DNA of 5,978 nt from NCBI GenBank assembly GCA_017613995.1, contig JAGACT010000013.1:1-5978 (forward strand). The letters run 5' to 3'. Within the stretch, counting starts at the first letter, position 1; the number at the start of each line of letters is the position of its first letter. The DNA is from Eubacteriaceae bacterium. GTDB taxonomy: Bacteria > Bacillota > Clostridia > Eubacteriales > Anaerofustaceae. The position numbers and the translations under genes were made by a program. Below are positions 5,279-5,978 of the stretch, piece by piece. The notes beneath the pieces were generated by a model. That model had not been told where the DNA came from and ran no database searches. It saw only the letters and a program-made list of their open reading frames with translations.

Positions 5279-5978
5279 ATGAGTAGAAAGAATCCGATTT
5301 TAACAAGACTGATCGTGTTCATCCTCACCCTCATGCTGATACTGCCGTCCTTCGGGTATGCTGTATTTGCTGCGGACGATGATGAGCCGGGTCAGACCGG
5401 AGGACAGACGACCACGGATCCCGTTTCATCCGTGTAAGGTTCCAAGATGAACAAACCTTCATCCGAGGATCCGGATCCAGAACTGACAAACAATCCAGCA
5501 GCCCCGGCACTGACGACAACCGTCACGCTGTCTCTTCCCAGCGCTGAGACAAAGAATGTTGTGGATATCGTGTTTGTCATGGACAAATCCACATCCACAA
5601 AGAACAGCAATATTGACTTTTCCGAGACAGCCATGACCTTCCTTCAGGATATCGATGATCTCGGTGAAAATGTGATTGTTAAAGTCGGTGTCGTGAAGTT
5701 CAAGGGCGATGCATGGGATGCCATTGGAAATGACCTCGTGGAATACAGTGCTTCTACTAAAGAGACAATAAGGACTGCTATTGCCACTAATATCAGTGAT
5801 GATGTCACATATCCTTCAAGGGGATCGAATTTGGACTCTGGCCTCGTTCTTGCCCAGACGTTGCTGGACGGTGATAAGGATGTACCTAATTCTAATAAAT
5901 ATGTCATCGCGCTGACAGACGGAAAGAATTACATCTGGTACGACGATACAAAAAACCAGCCGATGGGTATTTATTCAC
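5279..5978 (+). pseudogene. Secreted VWA-domain surface protein, in-frame stop at codon 53, 3' end outside window
   Basis: ATG at 5279 follows AGAGG at 10 bases. Residues 1-31 are a clear Sec signal peptide: basic start (SRKN), hydrophobic core (LIVFILTLMLILP), cleavage after VFA. An acidic, Gly/Thr-rich linker follows, then a TAA at 5435-5437 (codon 53). The same frame then stays open to the window edge (180 more codons). Counting through the stop, it encodes a Pro/Thr/Ser linker and a VWA domain: VVDIVFVMDKSTS (94-106) with MIDAS residues D102, S104 and S106, then RGSNLDSGL (S183) and YVIALTDGK (D214). VWA domains with intact MIDAS bind metal and protein ligands; here a cell-surface or pilin-like adhesin is likely. 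The stop makes it a probable pseudogene, a recoded gene or a sequence error. Restart at ATG 5447, with AAGG seven bases upstream, would give a VWA protein without signal peptide. Third codon positions are more A/T-rich than in the URO-D genes. Confidence 0.75.
5435..5449 (+). other. In-frame TAA and possible restart codon in the VWA gene
   Basis: TAA (5435-5437) interrupts the VWA frame between signal peptide and domain. Four codons later, in the same frame, is ATG (5447-5449). The stop itself forms part of UAAGG, a weak ribosome-site match seven bases before that ATG, so termination followed by reinitiation is conceivable. Sequence is seen directly; function is inference. Confidence 0.5.

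Noticed and set aside
1..5978. CRISPR array, tRNA, rRNA or insertion sequence
   Set aside because: I saw no regularly spaced repeats, cloverleaf-like sequence, rRNA-like sequence or transposase-like reading frame.

Overview
The window looks like part of the chromosome of an anaerobic, fairly GC-rich member of the Clostridia (Bacillota). This rests on three things: purine-rich GGAGG-type ribosome binding sites before almost every gene, TATAAT and extended TGnTATAAT -10 boxes, and three uroporphyrinogen-decarboxylase-like (URO-D superfamily) genes of the kind that multiply in anaerobes using corrinoid-dependent methyl transfer. No genus can be fixed from the sequence alone.

Layout. Positions 1-103 hold no gene but carry a strong promoter pointing out of the left edge, with a 16-bp perfect palindrome just upstream of its -35 box. 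Next, on the minus strand, is an unrecognised 260-aa protein with a C-terminal cysteine cluster (104-886). It is separated by a strong hairpin (942-963) from a two-gene minus-strand unit: a 385-aa URO-D-like protein (1159-2316) followed at once by a tiny acidic ORF (1002-1142 or 1157). A divergent control region (2317-2513) separates this from a plus-strand unit: a 50-aa acidic protein (2514-2666) overlapping by TAATG with a second URO-D-like protein (2666-3808), then a hairpin. A third, more conventional URO-D methyltransferase-like gene (3997-5064) has its own leader and ends in a textbook rho-independent terminator (5087-5120). The right end holds the 5' part of a secreted von Willebrand factor A (VWA) domain protein whose reading frame is broken by an in-frame TAA at codon 53 (5435-5437); it runs off the window.

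How the parts may work together. The first two URO-D proteins clearly resemble each other and are transcribed divergently from one 197-bp region, so they may be co-regulated. Both lack the His-x-Cys zinc motif that the third protein keeps (H256-S-C258-G). None has the RQAG-type N-terminal signature of haem-pathway HemE, so a role in methyl or one-carbon transfer is more likely than porphyrin synthesis. No corrinoid protein, reactivase or MtrH-like partner is visible, so substrate and partner are unknown. The VWA locus is richer in A/T at third codon positions than the URO-D genes and looks like a separate, possibly acquired and decaying, surface-protein locus.
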